Assembly (NCBI GenBank): GCA_003342815.1
Contig: PTEX01000280.1
Coordinates: forward strand, 623,771 to 687,770
Length of the DNA stretch: 64,000 nt
Source: Eudromia elegans
Lineage: Eukaryota > Chordata > Aves > Tinamiformes > Tinamidae
Direction of reading: 5' to 3'
Made by a program: the position numbers and the translations under genes. Under the pieces are notes generated by a model. The model was not told the DNA's origin. It worked only from the letters and a program-made list of their open reading frames with translations, and ran no database searches. Below are positions 13,565 to 25,611 of the stretch, piece after piece. Numbering within the stretch: the stretch's first letter is position 1; each line of letters begins with the position of its first letter.

Positions 13565-14474
13565 ATTTAATGACCTTATGGGCGCGGGGTGCAAATGGAG
13601 TTCCTCAGGGTCTGTCCTGAGACCTGTACTGTCAAATATATCTATGACAAATTTGGAAGGGGAAACAGAATGCACCCTCATCAACTTTGTGGAGGATACC
13701 AAATTACAGGGTATTGTTTGTATATCTGAAGGCAGAGATATCATTCAGGGGGACATTGACAGGAAGTTCTGGTCCTACAATAGATGACTCCTGTGTTAAA
13801 ATGAGAATGAGTGCTCATTCTGCTGCAGAATGATTGTCTGGGAGCAATTCTCCAAAAAAAGGACCTGCAGGCCCGGGCTGATGTAAGATTACATGGGAAG
13901 TTGCAGTTTATCCTTTGGCATCAAAGAAGGCTTACTGCATCCTGACTGCGCTAACGGGAGAGTGGTCAGTAGATTGAAGGATGGTGACTTTCATCCTCTA
14001 CTTGGCCCTTCTTAAGGCCCATCTAGACTACTGTAGCTAATTTTGGATGCATGTGCATAGAAAAGACATCAGTACGCTAGAGTATGTTTGGCAGAAGGCT
14101 ACTGGGATGGTTTGGGCTGGAGCACTTGCCCTATGAGGTGAACCTGTTGACCCAGGGCTTATTCGGCCTGTAGAAGAGAGCTTTAGATTGGTGCTGGAGC
14201 AGTCTTATATGGTCTACAGGGAGATTACTGGAAAGATGGAGCCAGGCTCCTCGCTGAGGTTGTTGTGAGTAAGAGACAGCAGTCATCAGCTGAGACAAGA
14301 GAAGCTCCCACGGAAAATGTTACTTATACACACATATTTGTTTGTCCTGAGGACCGTAAAGCAGTGGAGCAGATTGCCTAGACAGGCTGTGGAACAGAGT
14401 CTGAGCTCCTAGTTTGATCCCATTTGCAATGGAAAGTTTGACTAGAGATCTCCTAATTCTTATGGTTTTATGAT
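13565..14474 (+). mobile_element. CR1 LINE copy, RT C-terminal half to 3' end (decayed)
   Basis: The plus strand carries the back half of CR1 ORF2 and the 3' UTR. Near the start, translation reads SGSVLRPVLSNIS, then CTLINFVEDTKL, which correspond to the reverse-transcriptase 'QGSVLGP..FNI' and 'FADDTKL' blocks. Later DNA has the family blocks around 'CTACTTGGCCCTTCTTAAGGC', 'CTGGGATGGTTTGGGCTGGA' and 'GATTGCCTAGACAGGCTGTG'. It ends near 14474 in a mutated ATTCTTATG/TTTTATGATG version of the tail. The copy is 5' truncated, has many stops and frameshifts, and one catalytic aspartate is replaced by glutamate. It is older and more diverged than the copy at 32.2 kb. It is not functional. Confidence 0.88.
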
Positions 14475-14883
14475 GCAAGGTCAGTTCAGGATGATAAATT
14501 TGCAGTAGTTTTGGCAGGACTGACAAATAGTTAAGGAATTAATATCCTCCATCCTCCCACACCCACTCCCAAAAAGAAAAAAAAAAAAGAAAAAATCTTT
14601 TATACATAATTAACAGACCCCGATTTGAAAGGAGATGTGGCAGTTTGGAAAGAGTTAAAACTAGAAGTATTGAATTGTATCATCTGTGAAACTGAACTGT
14701 AGGACTTGGATCCCAACCATGGTGGGCACTAGCCTTTCAAAATTAAAACCAGGTAGGTTGTCCATTGCTAACGGCTGGATGCTTTAACTGCCAAACGTAA
14801 TAATAGCAATAAGGAATAAATTCTTAGACCACAGCAATAGCTCAGTCCCTTGTGAAAACACTAGCGTGCCTTGGGTGCAAAAC

Positions 14884-15124
14884 TCAGATCCTAAATCCCG
14901 TTGCGCTTTCCATCCGCATCTTGCTCACGCTGCTCTTCAGAGGTGGCTTCCTCTTCTGTGAGAAGAATCCAGACATGGAAGTGGAAGCGAAGTGCCGCTG
15001 AAAGCAAAGGCTCTGCAGGATATCTAAAATAAAGGCGTGCTCCTTGGCAGCGTGATCTCTATTCATGGAGAGCCAGCTGTACTTCACCAGCACCAACTCA
15101 CTAAGCAGATTCACCTAAGCTAAT
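14884..15124 (-). other. possible minus-strand exon with 76-codon open frame
   Basis: On the minus strand a strong acceptor (CTCTTTTTATTCCCGCAG) ends just before 15124. Inside lies an open frame of 76 codons (15114 down to 14884), locally richer in G+C and CpG than its surroundings. The translation includes KYSWLSMNRDHAAKEHAFIL and ends in SATGFRI before TGA. I do not recognise a family. The open frame has an in-frame TAG between the acceptor and its first codon. It could therefore only be read from an internal ATG (around MNRDHAA) or from a second AG (CTTAG). No good donor is visible at the end. It could be a non-coding transcript exon, a decayed coding exon or chance. Confidence 0.15.
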
Positions 15125-16550
15125 TCTGCGGGAATAAAAAGAGAGGAAGCAATTGAGAGATTCCTGGTCCCAATTCAACTCCTACATTGCCTTGGCAAAA
15201 GGACTCTGCTGGGTCATTACTGCTTCACATGAGGATTTTTTTTCCCTCCTCCCTTTCTGGAAAAGAGGGGAAATTTCCAAACCAAGAGGATATTTGCAGT
15301 ATGTTTTGTAGTTTACACTTTACCTTTCTTTCTGGAATCTTTTAACAAATGTGTCTAGCAGGTGCAGACCTTAAATCAAAAGGTAAAAACATAAAGAAAA
15401 GACCTGGAAAATAGTAAATAATGTATTTCAGTTTATTTAACACTTGCTCAAATCTCTGACAGCTGGAACACGAACATCTCATTAGGGCAAGATGGAATTT
15501 TCATGCCTGTCTTGGAACTGAGGTTGGTTGTGTACGTTGGAACCTGCTATTAAGTCTTCTTTCAATTCCATTTGCTTTAAGAGGACCTCCACTTACTATT
15601 ACAATCAGGAAAATTAAGTGCTTGAATACTTTCTTCTGTGGAAAAACCTAGTAAGAGAATTAAGATATGGGATGCTGCAGGTTTACTCAAGGAATTTAAA
15701 AAAATAATTTTTGTGCTGTAACAAAGGGTAGGAAGAAAGAACGCTTAAAGTAAAAAAGTTATTAATATTAAAAATACTTCATTTAATAAGCTGTAAGTAC
15801 ATAAGAAAAGCATCAACTGTGATGGTGCTCTTTAATTGCACTCCCTTGTGTTTTTATGGATCTCTTTGTATGCTGATTTTACTTTTTGCAGGACTTGGTG
15901 TTCAAAGCATATAAATAAGTATGATTACTATATATAAGAAGGCTATGGTGCTATTTGACCTCAAACTGAGGTCTGAAACTATACCTATGAGTTTTGAAGT
16001 TTAATTTGTTTTCTGACCTGCTATCATACAGTTCTAACCGATCTATGCCTATTTAACTTCAGAATTGCATTCAAATTTTGTATCCTATTATATTATAAAA
16101 AATGTACTCTGAACCTTTTTTTTAAATGAAATTAATTAGCCTGAATTTATTAGTGAATGAGGGCTTGAAAATCTAGTTTATCAGTGGGAGTTTAGTCATT
16201 CTCTCTAACTCTGTCTTTAGTATTGCTTCTTAAAGAGTGCTGTAATCTGTTTTTGATTTGTGGCAGATGGAAGGCTGGTTTTCTTTGTAACTTGGGAACA
16301 AATTCAAGCTGATTTCTGAGTACTTGTCTCTCTATGTTGAAAACACTGTCAGTTGGGTGAATTTTTTTATTCCATAAAGCCAATGGCAAAGGATCTTTAA
16401 CCAATTCTTGCAGCCAATTAAAAATATAAAAAACCCCTTTTGTTTAATTCGAGGATTTTATAGAAATATCGTTTAATAGCAGAAACCCTGCAAAGAAACA
16501 CTTTTATTAGCTTTATTCTCTGAAATAATGTTTTAAAAAATCAAGTCTAG

Positions 16551-16596
16551 ATCACTAGACTTGCAATCTAGTGATTGCATCAATGCAATCACTAGA
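16551..16596. repeat. nested inverted repeats: 13-bp perfect hairpin plus competing 9-bp stem
   Basis: TCTAGTGATTGCA at 16567-16579 is perfectly complementary to TGCAATCACTAGA at 16584-16596, with a 4-nt TCAA loop. The left arm can instead pair with ATCACTAGA at 16551-16559 across a 7-nt loop. The three related arms therefore allow two mutually exclusive stems. There is no terminal duplication, so a transposon end is not supported. Confidence 0.9.
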
Positions 16597-16729
16597 GCAC
16601 TAGTCTGAGCACTGTCTTGGACTTGTTATTATTCTACCTGCCTTCTTCTAAATCAGGAAAAAGAAGTCATCTCAGACCTGTAAAGACTACTTCTTCAAAT
16701 GCATAAATGTGACTGGGAGTGTGTATGTG

Positions 16730-16742
16730 TATATATATATAT
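16730..16742 (+). repeat. (TA)6 microsatellite
   Basis: Short TATATATATATAT run flanked by TGTG-rich sequence. Confidence 0.85.
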
Positions 16743-17443
16743 GTGCATTTTATGTGCTTGTGTGCAGATATAAAAAACTCCACAAAAGATGTGGGAAAAG
16801 ACTGTTGAAAGATAGTGCTGAAGTTTTAATGCTCTGCAATGAAGAAGTAAAAGCACTGTAGAATTGAGGACTGTTTCCTTACTGTAATGATGAAATGATT
16901 ATAAAGATGGAAGACTACAATTGTTGCCATATGACTGCTACCCATAATCTGTTTTAAACAGAACCTGAGTGAGCTATAAATGAGTCTTCACCACTGAGTA
17001 TACCCCTACCTGACAACTCAGTATTTTATATTTACTTATTTAACTTTCATAATATCATAACTAGGGTTTACCTTTTGTTGTGGAGGAGGTTAAATTATGG
17101 TAGTGAGTATAGCTGATATCGCATATTCGATTGTAATTGTAAACACATGTGTTGTGATATATGGTTATAACTGATAATTGAGACCATTCAGTGCGATTGT
17201 TTTTCTTATCTTTCAATATATTTGTTTTCGTGGACCCTTCTTTGGCCATAGACTTGTAAGAAATCTCCTTACTCTGTGCTGAGAGACTTGGAAATCCAGA
17301 TGTCTGTTGTTTAGTTTTATATCTGTATAACTATCATAATCTTCCTGTAAGACTAGCAGATTTTTCCTGAGGAATGGGATTGGAGCGGGCGAGGAATTTG
17401 TGAGCCTTCCTGCCTTATTTTTGTCCTATGACTCTTCAAATGA

Positions 17444-17467
17444 GGTCTATCAAAACTTTGATAGACC
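17444..17467. repeat. 24-bp perfect inverted repeat
   Basis: GGTCTATCAAA (17444-17454) and TTTGATAGACC (17457-17467) are perfect complements separated by two bases (AC). If transcribed, either strand could fold into a hairpin of about nine base pairs with a six-base loop. The stem is too short for a microRNA precursor. Confidence 0.9.
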
Positions 17468-20400
17468 AAAGGTTGGCCAGAGCAGGGTGGTGTTCCTCTG
17501 GGAAAGAACATGTGGTAGGATGTCTGGGCACACTTCTCACGACACAGACTTCACTAATACTTAGATAACAGGAACAAGGTGGAGTCAGGCTTAAGGGGCA
17601 TCCACTTTTTCTGCTTGGGGCAACCACAGAGAGAGAAAAACCTCATAAAACAGAGTTAAGGTGGTTTTCAAGCATCTTCTGCAATGTTCAGTAACATCTG
17701 GCATGCAGGAACACTTAAATCTGTCTCATCGTCTTTTTCGGATGGTTTGCTTGTATTTTTTACTACTGTCCCTGAAATGCTAAATGTGTGATGCAAGTGG
17801 TTGAAAACTGACAAGGTTTGTGTTAGCTGTGGACTACCACAAGATGGCAATGTTTAAAAATATTGTTACTGTCTTTAATAAGGCAGGAGCTAACTGTGAA
17901 TGAACTGTTAGGATTGTCTTAAAGGGAAAGGCTAATGGAGATAACACACTCCAGCCTTTGCCAAAAAGGAAGTTAAGCTTATGCCTCTGATTGGATCAAT
18001 TTAATATTTAATAATTTAGAAATCATGTTGAAACTGCTTTTGATTTTACAGTCAAATACATGGCGTCAGCTGCTGTCATGGCCATTTTGGCTTCCTCGGT
18101 GTCATTTCTATAGAAATTCCATCATTCCTTATAATAGGATAATATGAAGCACGTGTCTAGTAAATGAAAAAAACCAAACCACTCTGCCTCGTTCAGTATA
18201 AATTCCCCAAACACAATTAGACTTTAGTTAGGCATTAAATAATCCCTCTCTTCTGTGTAAGCACTTGTATGTTTAACTGGGTTGGTGCTCAGTGCTACGA
18301 ACTATTTCTATGAGCTCTGACTGTAGGGCAGGATAGTCACAACCTGTGAACTGTTTATAATACGTATTTTTAATAGTGCAGTTTTTGATTGCATGATTCA
18401 AAATCAACTGTGGTGTCACCTTGCCAAAGTCCAATGCAGAAGTTTCAAGAGAGAATAAAGGAAATTAAATATTACTGGAGTTATCTTTGGACCATCTCCA
18501 GTCTGAAGACATTTTTTTCTTTGTAAATTACTAGAGGTCTCAGTGTGAGACCATTTCTTCAGACCCACCACAAGGACCAGTGAGTGCCAAACCCAGGGGG
18601 GAGACGAATTACTGTCAAATACTCTAGAAAACCAGCAAGTGTGGTCTCATCACCACATAAATCCTAACTTAGGTCAGTTTTGCTGCATGTTTTCTCTGTC
18701 AGGGCCTCTCTCTAAAGTTCCAGTGTCAACAAATTGAAAGACAGAACAAAAGTGTGAAGGTTTGCTCAAGGCAAGTGGATTTTTCAGCTCTTTGTGGAAG
18801 TGTAGCTTATTCTTGCTTGAATGAATGAGCACTTGGTGAAAAACTTTTCTCTTTTAAGAAATAACTGGCTTATCCTGGGCTTTGCAAAGCATTAGTTATC
18901 CATGTGTATGTTGTCCGTCCTTAGCTACTGGTATCAGAAAAGCATATGTGAAGGGTGTCAGTGTTTCATACCAGAGGCATGCAAGTGACAGCCAAATTAC
19001 TGAAAAACCTCGTTATTTTCTGACGGTTACGAGGGTAGAAAGAATCCCCAATATCTGCCTTTCTCTGCAACATAAGCACTGGTTTTCACCCTAGGAATTC
19101 ACTCTTAGGGAAGAGGACTGGATGTCTTGAAGAGGCCGTTGGATGCTGGCCTTATGACCGTGCAACCATGACCATTCTCTCTCTAGAAGATATGGGCATA
19201 TTTTGCATATATGTTTGCATGCATTCTTTTAAATAGGTGTTTTGTGTACATTGTGTGTGGAACTAATGATGGTAATCTTTTAGCCAGTGAGATTACCACT
19301 GTTGAGTCTTTAGACGAAAGCACACTATCAAGAAAATGTCTAGTGTGTCTGGTTGGCAGAACTTAAACTATTACAGTTCCCTCTGCCTGTTGCCCTCATA
19401 CTTTAATACTTTCTAATTTCTCCTTAGAAATCAGAAAAGATAAGCTCTTCTGGTAGTATTGGTTAGTTTAAAAGGAAAAAAAATAATGTATTGACAAGTG
19501 GGTTTTAGTGATGCCACTTGCAGAAAATGCTGTTCTGGTGTTTTCCAGCTAGACTGTCTTAGACGCAGTGGTTTTGTAGAAGCAGGAGAAAGAAAGATCA
19601 TGAGCACTGTTCTGGGATTCTTACATACTGTCTGATGTCTTCTTAACAAGAGAGAAAAAAGATTTTCTTGTCTAGACTTAGGAGGAAAGTTAAGGTCGTC
19701 AAGATTTAGCAAAGGTAATTTGCTATCTTATAAGGGTTAGGATTTATGGAAAAGCTGAGGAAAGAGTATACAGGGAAAAATCTGCAATTATTGGTTATGT
19801 ACAGAAACAATGTTCTAATTGACTGAGCTGGAAGTAATGAAACTACCAGTGGTAAAAAGGTGAGGTTGCCAATAATAGAAGTATTCAGTAGTATTTTGGG
19901 AGCAAGGCTGGGGGCTCTGTAGTAGAGAAAGGTGAGAACATAGTCTTAAATAATTGCCACCTTCTCATCTTACTCCGGACAGCAGCAAGGTGGCCTTCTG
20001 GGCCACAGCTGACTTTACATAATCCTGTTCAGGTCCATGAAATTCCCTTTCTAACCCTTGGACACGGCTTGTTTCTTCCGTGCTTTTTAGCTGCCTGCAG
20101 GCTCCTCCCTTCCCGAATTCTCACCTTCTGCTTCCCTTCTCCTGGTTGTCCTGTTCTCTAAGTTTCCCTTGTGCAGGCATGCCATAAAAATTCACATACT
20201 TTATAAAAGAGGCTGTTCAGCCCCCTGGATCTTTCTGAACAGAGCACCTTTAGTAATTAGCGACCCATAAGTAGCTCAGTGCAAAGCAGAAAAATGACAA
20301 ATACTAAGAGTTCACTAGAACAGTAATATCTGATGCTAATCACAAGCTATCATAAAAGGGAGAACGACTGAATAAGAAGATAGGCTTTTGGAAAGGTCCT

Positions 20401-20805
20401 GATTTTTGTAAGTATTGAATTTCTGCAACTCTTGAATGTGGTGCAATATTTTCTTTTTCCTGGAGAACTTTAAGTGAAAGAAAATCATTTCAATATTGCC
20501 AAGCATGCCATCATGCATGTGGGACCAAAGAACTGGAGCCCTTCATGAAAGCAGACTAACAGCTTCCACGCTTAGAAAGCAGGACTCTAAAATAAGAAAA
20601 TAGGAAAAAAAAAGTATGAGTCAGATCCTAATAATCATCAGCTGAAAAATGCAGTAGATCTGATAAAAGACCATGAAATTGTGAGAACTGGGAGTAGGAG
20701 GCTGCAAAGATAAACCTTCTGACTGGCCCTTGTACCAGGCCTGGGGAGATGCGGTGTCCTCCTACAGAGATGCTGCCATGGAGGGCAAGTCCTGTGGGGG
20801 GGCTC

Positions 20806-20828
20806 AAAATGACTTTAAAGGTCATTTT
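20806..20828. repeat. short inverted repeat
   Basis: AAAATGAC (20806-20813) pairs with GTCATTTT (20821-20828) across TTTAAAG. This is a minor palindromic site with no further context. Confidence 0.7.
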
Positions 20829-21037
20829 CTAAAGGTGAAAACATTAAGAATGTATTTTAGGACATGTTTTTCATAGCATAAGCAAGACTTTGTACAACAA
20901 CGGGTATCTGAAGCCGCGTTACTGACTGAGAATGCCTCCTTCTTTAACAGTAGAAGAAATTAACCTTTGGAAGAAGTTGTGGAATGGTTGTGGTGATTTC
21001 TGTATGGATAGAACTGTCCATCTGAGACAGGAAGCCT

Positions 21038-21087
21038 GTAAAAATTATCTAAAAATCTGGTAAAATCTGGTAAAAATTATCTAAAAA
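21038..21087 (+). repeat. 18-bp direct repeat
   Basis: GTAAAAATTATCTAAAAA occurs at 21038-21055 and again at 21070-21087. The spacer repeats part of the same unit (TCTGGTAAAA). It is a local slippage-type duplication. Confidence 0.85.
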
Positions 21088-23495
21088 AATGCATTTTGTT
21101 TATGAAAGAAACAGTCTAAGGATGCCAGTGACTAGAACAAGCTGTCTCTGGGGGAAAAAAAATCTATAAGTAGTTAGCAATGCGTTCTCGCAGCTGACAG
21201 GATATTCCCTTTGCCTTCAGTTGAGTTCTCACCTTCTTCTCCATTTTCCTCCCACTCTTTAAACTCACACACACTTTTTCTCAGTTTTGCTGGCATCTAT
21301 CCAGTAGCCAATTTGTATAATAGTGCACACGTGTACTTCTTGCTGAAGGCAGCTCGAGGTATCAGAAGGGTCACATGAATAATGCAAGCCTGTCTGCAGC
21401 CTTACTCTAGTCCAGCAGGCTTAGCACAGGCATTCCCACCGGGAATGATTGAGATGTTGTACAGAAAATGGGTGTTTATTAGGGACAAGTGACAGTAATT
21501 GTTCTCTCCAGTCTCCAATACTTCTCAAAAAGTATATGGTAATAAAAGCAGTTATCTTAAAACCCCTGGGTTTTGGTGCTTTTGGCTAAAAATATAGAAG
21601 TGGTTTAACCTTGATACAAACTAGAGATTGAAAGGAGAACTGATGGAAACTAGTATTAACCTTCCAGTTTGGACTGCCTAAATTTCTAATACTAGTGAAT
21701 TATTCAGTGATCAATTTTAAACTAAATGCAGTCCCTGAGTTATCTGTGGGCAGTTGCTTTTCTTTCTTCTGAAATGTGATTTTAGGCTGGACTGAGTTGA
21801 AGTTGGCATCGTTCCTTTCACTGTCCACGATATCAAAGTACACCATATATTTTAACTTCTTAGCAGCTCCTGCCAATAAAAACAAAGGTTATAATTAATT
21901 GTCTCAGCAGTTTTACTGCCAAGGGTTCCTGGCCACAATTTCTAGTTGGTTTTGTGCTGCAGATGTGAACCTCAATCCTGTTAATTTTTTTTTTTCAATC
22001 CAATGATTAAAGACTACTATTGTCCAGTTAGAATTATCCCATTTAAAAAAATAAAAAAATAAAAGAAGAAAAGATAAAAGAATGGATATTAAAGAGTTAA
22101 TTTGCACTATAGAAAATAGTTTTGAAACACTCTAAGAGCTCATTATTATTAAGATTAAAGCACTGCTTTGAACTATCAGTCAGTTCATTGTTTTAAAATA
22201 ATTCTGCCTGCAGGGTTATTTTGCATGAAGATTGGGTTGGGATGCTGAAAAAATTGCTCTGCATAGTAAAACTGTAGGTTAGCAGGTTGAGGTCTTACCC
22301 TTTGCCCTCAGGAGCACTGTGTAATTAACAGCTCTCACCACCTCAGTATGTTAAGACCGGTAATATTTATTGCATGCTGATACATTGTTTTTTTATATAT
22401 TCAAGGATGTATTTAGTTCCTAAGCACATAACCCGAATTCTGAATGTAGAGGGAGCTTGGGAAGCCCAGCCCAAGACCAAGACCTTGAGGAAAAAGAAAG
22501 GAATTTTCTTGCCAATCAAATGGATCTGGTGACCTACAGGGGAATATTCATTCTCCATCTATAAAATTGAACTGCACTGTATGATCTTGTATTTTTGACA
22601 ACTATCCTATCTATGAAGCTTAGCTTTATGTTCTTTTTCAGTGCAATCTTCCTCTCATGTCCCTTTACTAATTTGGTAATTTGCTGATTTTAACATACCT
22701 TCTTAATGTTCCTCATATGCTTTTTGTGCTTATTTTAATACATCAGTATTTCATATTGTCCTATTGGAAAAACTGCTATAATTCAGGACTTCCATTTTGT
22801 TTGGTCCTTGAATATGTTCTATTATATTCATAGCTCTTAAATTTGCATTTTACCATTTGCCAATTCTGGAAGCTATACTATACTCGATGAGTCTTAGAGC
22901 TGTTAGTCATTTTAGATATCTTCACGAGCTTTGTATTTTTTAAGAGGAAAAATCTTCACAGAAATTCCCAAATTAAGAGTTTGTTAGATTTTCTGAACTG
23001 AACTGCTTCTGTCAGGACAAACACGAATCTTAAGAGTTTCTTAAGTAACTTTGACTGTATCCAGTGTGGTGTTCTAAGGGATTGGCAGGACAGCCTAAGG
23101 GCTAATGACTTATTCCTGTCAGTGCCATAAAGCTGACCTGGAGGGTTGGGGGGAAAGCTGCCTGTTGTTAATGCACACCGTATTTGGTTGCTAAACTACA
23201 AAGAAAAAACAAATTCCAGTGTGTTGGCTTGCAATACAGAGCAGCTCACCCAGCCTGATGTGACGATTCCAGCAACAAGCAACTCCACCTGCTTTGAGAG
23301 AGCAGAAGGGACCTGCAGAACAGCCGGCCAGTTGCAGGACCATAGCCTGTAAAGGATACCTGATATTAGCCTGTTATGTCTTGTAAAGCTTGCTGATTTT
23401 AGTCATTTCTAACTTTAGCGCTGTTTTCTATCACTCCGATCCTGCTTTCACCAGTTGTGATCCCAGATGTTATGGGACAGAGACGACCTCCTTAG

Positions 23496-23545
23496 CAAGG
23501 ACCTCTGGAGTCATCTGGTCCAGCCTCCTGCTCGGGGCTCGGAAG
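23496..23545 (-). mobile_element. probable short CR1 3'-end remnant
   Basis: The plus strand reads GGACCTCTGGAGTCATCTGG then TCCAGCCTCCTGCTC. This matches the antisense of the CR1 3' UTR block (GGGACCTCTGGAGATCATCTAGTCCAACC..CTGCTC), with one missing base. No ATTCTATG array precedes it and nothing recognisable follows, so it is a small decayed fragment. The boundaries are approximate. Confidence 0.55.
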
Positions 23546-25595
23546 GAGGTTTCTTCCCACGCAGTGAGAAATGGAAAGCTGTGAATGGAAAGCGAAGTGT
23601 GCAGTGCTGCCTGTTGCACACCCGAGTAATGGTTAAAGTTGGTTCAAGCTGGCTTTTCGCTGCCTTAGTGACAGTGTGTTCAGTCACTGCCTGGCATGCA
23701 TCTGCCACCATGGTGTCACTGAGCTGCAGCTACCGCTTAAAGTAGTGCTGTGTGAAACGGTCTGTGCGGTAGCACCTATCTGTGGATCCGACACTGAAGC
23801 GTTCCTGCCACTGCTGAGCCTGAGTTTGTACAGAGTCTTTGCTGGAGTTATCATACGGAGAGGAAAAAAAAAAAGGAAAATGTCGGGCAGCATTTCTTGC
23901 CGTCTTGGGTATGGGATCTTCTTGCAAGGCTTTCGGAGGTCTTCCCAAAGGCTTCTGTCTGCAGCCCGTCCAACCCCTCTGAAAGAGGGCAGTCCTGGCC
24001 AGTCTGTGTAATGCAGGTTTTTACAACAGTTAAGTAGTCGATAGGGTGTGTAAACAGTAAATAAAAAGAAAACTAAGAAAAAAAAGTCTTTAGAAAAGAC
24101 ATTAATTAAAGTAGGAACTCCACCAGTTATATTTAAGGCTACACAAAGGGTAACCCAGCACAGAATACATTTTTCCAACTGTTGGAAGAGAAAAAATTAA
24201 TTACAGTCCCAGTCACAAGCTGAGGTTGTTTATTTAAAAGGAAACATGTAGTATTTCTCCATAATTTATATGAGGTGGTATGCCTTATATAGCTGGACTT
24301 GTAATGTGATATTTACTTTTATGGATAACGTTATAATATACTTAAAAGGAAACTGCAGTCTGAAGAGGCAAAAAGTTGTGGGAGCTGGTGGCAACTCCTC
24401 ACTGAACGCAAGTGGTTCGATTTCTTTTGCTAGTGTTTGTTCTGTCAGAGAATTGAAAACTGTGCAGCTCAGTCATGGGGCTCTTGCTTCGTGCCTGGCA
24501 ATGTGGAAGGCAGAGCAAAAGGGGAATTGCTCAAATGATGCATCTTGTGAAATGACATGGCCAAAATTTTGAGTTTGTCTTGTTTTTGTGTAATTGGCAT
24601 ATTCCTTGCACAACAGTGACAGCAAGTATAGAATAAACCTGCACCTGCCTAAGGGCTAATGACCTTTGCTGCTGCTCTGCCAGGTCCCTGAGCTTGGGGT
24701 TGAACTATGACACGGGTGAAGCAGCTGGCCATAGGTGCGTTCATCTTCAGTAAAGGAGAGGGATTGTTTAAGTCCAGCCTCATTTTTTATTTATGTGTAG
24801 TGCAACTGTATAGCTTGGGCATCACCATCAGTTTAAGTAAAGCCGGTAGAATGTAACAAATATTGCCTTTTGGTGAGCTAGTGTGAAAAGTCCTGGAGGA
24901 GGAAGGAATTACCTCTAACTCACTGTTTGTCCTGGAAAGATGAGTTTGGGGCTGTTGATTATCAGAGTTGACCTGCAAGTAATAACTGCAGACATTGTCT
25001 TTGCCAGACTATTGTTTCATGTAGAAATGTTTTTAATTCCACAGCTGTATCCCTTCTTCACGGGTATGCTTGAACTGGAGCAAGTGTTCTGTTTATTTAA
25101 AATAATCAAAAAGCCTTTTTTGGAAACCTTTATTTGAAATGCATGCTGAATGTCGTAAAGCAAAGATCATGGTTCTCAAGGACTCCTCTGTAAGTGCTTG
25201 CTGGGAAGTAAATGCTATTCTGCAGTGTATTATAATTCACTTTCATGTGCTCAGGCATTTGTTATGCTGGTGATTTTTCCAAAACCTTGAAAATCATCTG
25301 TGCTGATTTGGAACTGCTTCATCTGGAGCAGGAGACAACTTCTTTTGGCCCTTAACTTTTTCTGAGCTGGATGCGAGAAGGAAGGCCGTGGTGCTGCCCT
25401 GGTGCAGCTCGAGGCACTGCAGTGGGTGCGTGGAAGGCATCATTCACAATTGCCTCCCAACTCCAAGGATAAACCTTTGCAAAATTTTCCAGGGACTCTA
25501 TGCACTTGAGGCCATGCTGTGGATTTGTAACATTGGTCCAAAGCTGTGGTGTTGAAAATGACCCATTTTGGGAAACAAAATCCATATCAATGGGG

Positions 25596-25611
25596 AAAAA
25601 AAAAAAAAAAA
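25596..25611 (+). repeat. A16 homopolymer
   Basis: Uninterrupted run of sixteen A after GGGG. No retrocopy body is recognised upstream of it. Confidence 0.9.

Larger units (their letters stand above)
14475..23495. other. unique AT-rich non-coding sequence
   Basis: No recognisable gene or mobile element. It includes an A-rich run near 14573-14597, the open segment at 14884-15124, a (TA)6 run at 16730-16742, perfect hairpins at 16551-16596 and 17444-17467, and small duplications near 21038-21087. Open frames are short and overlap on both strands. Confidence 0.6.

Noticed and set aside
17444..17467. palindrome as a microRNA precursor
   Set aside because: The stem is about nine to eleven base pairs, far shorter than a pre-miRNA, and flanking bases do not extend the pairing.
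23684..24178. 164-codon minus-strand open frame and overlapping plus-strand frames as a gene
   Set aside because: Several mutually overlapping frames occur on both strands of one slightly GC-richer patch, with no domain, no coherent splice structure and runs of F/S/L typical of non-coding DNA.
24395..24440. tRNA-like B box (GGTTCGATTTC)
   Set aside because: There is no matching A box or acceptor-stem pairing at the proper distance, and no cloverleaf can be drawn.
23094..24663. 16-bp word CCTAAGGGCTAATGAC present at 23094-23109 and 24648-24663
   Set aside because: A shared 16-mer pair is expected about once by chance in a window this size, and flanking sequence does not extend the match.
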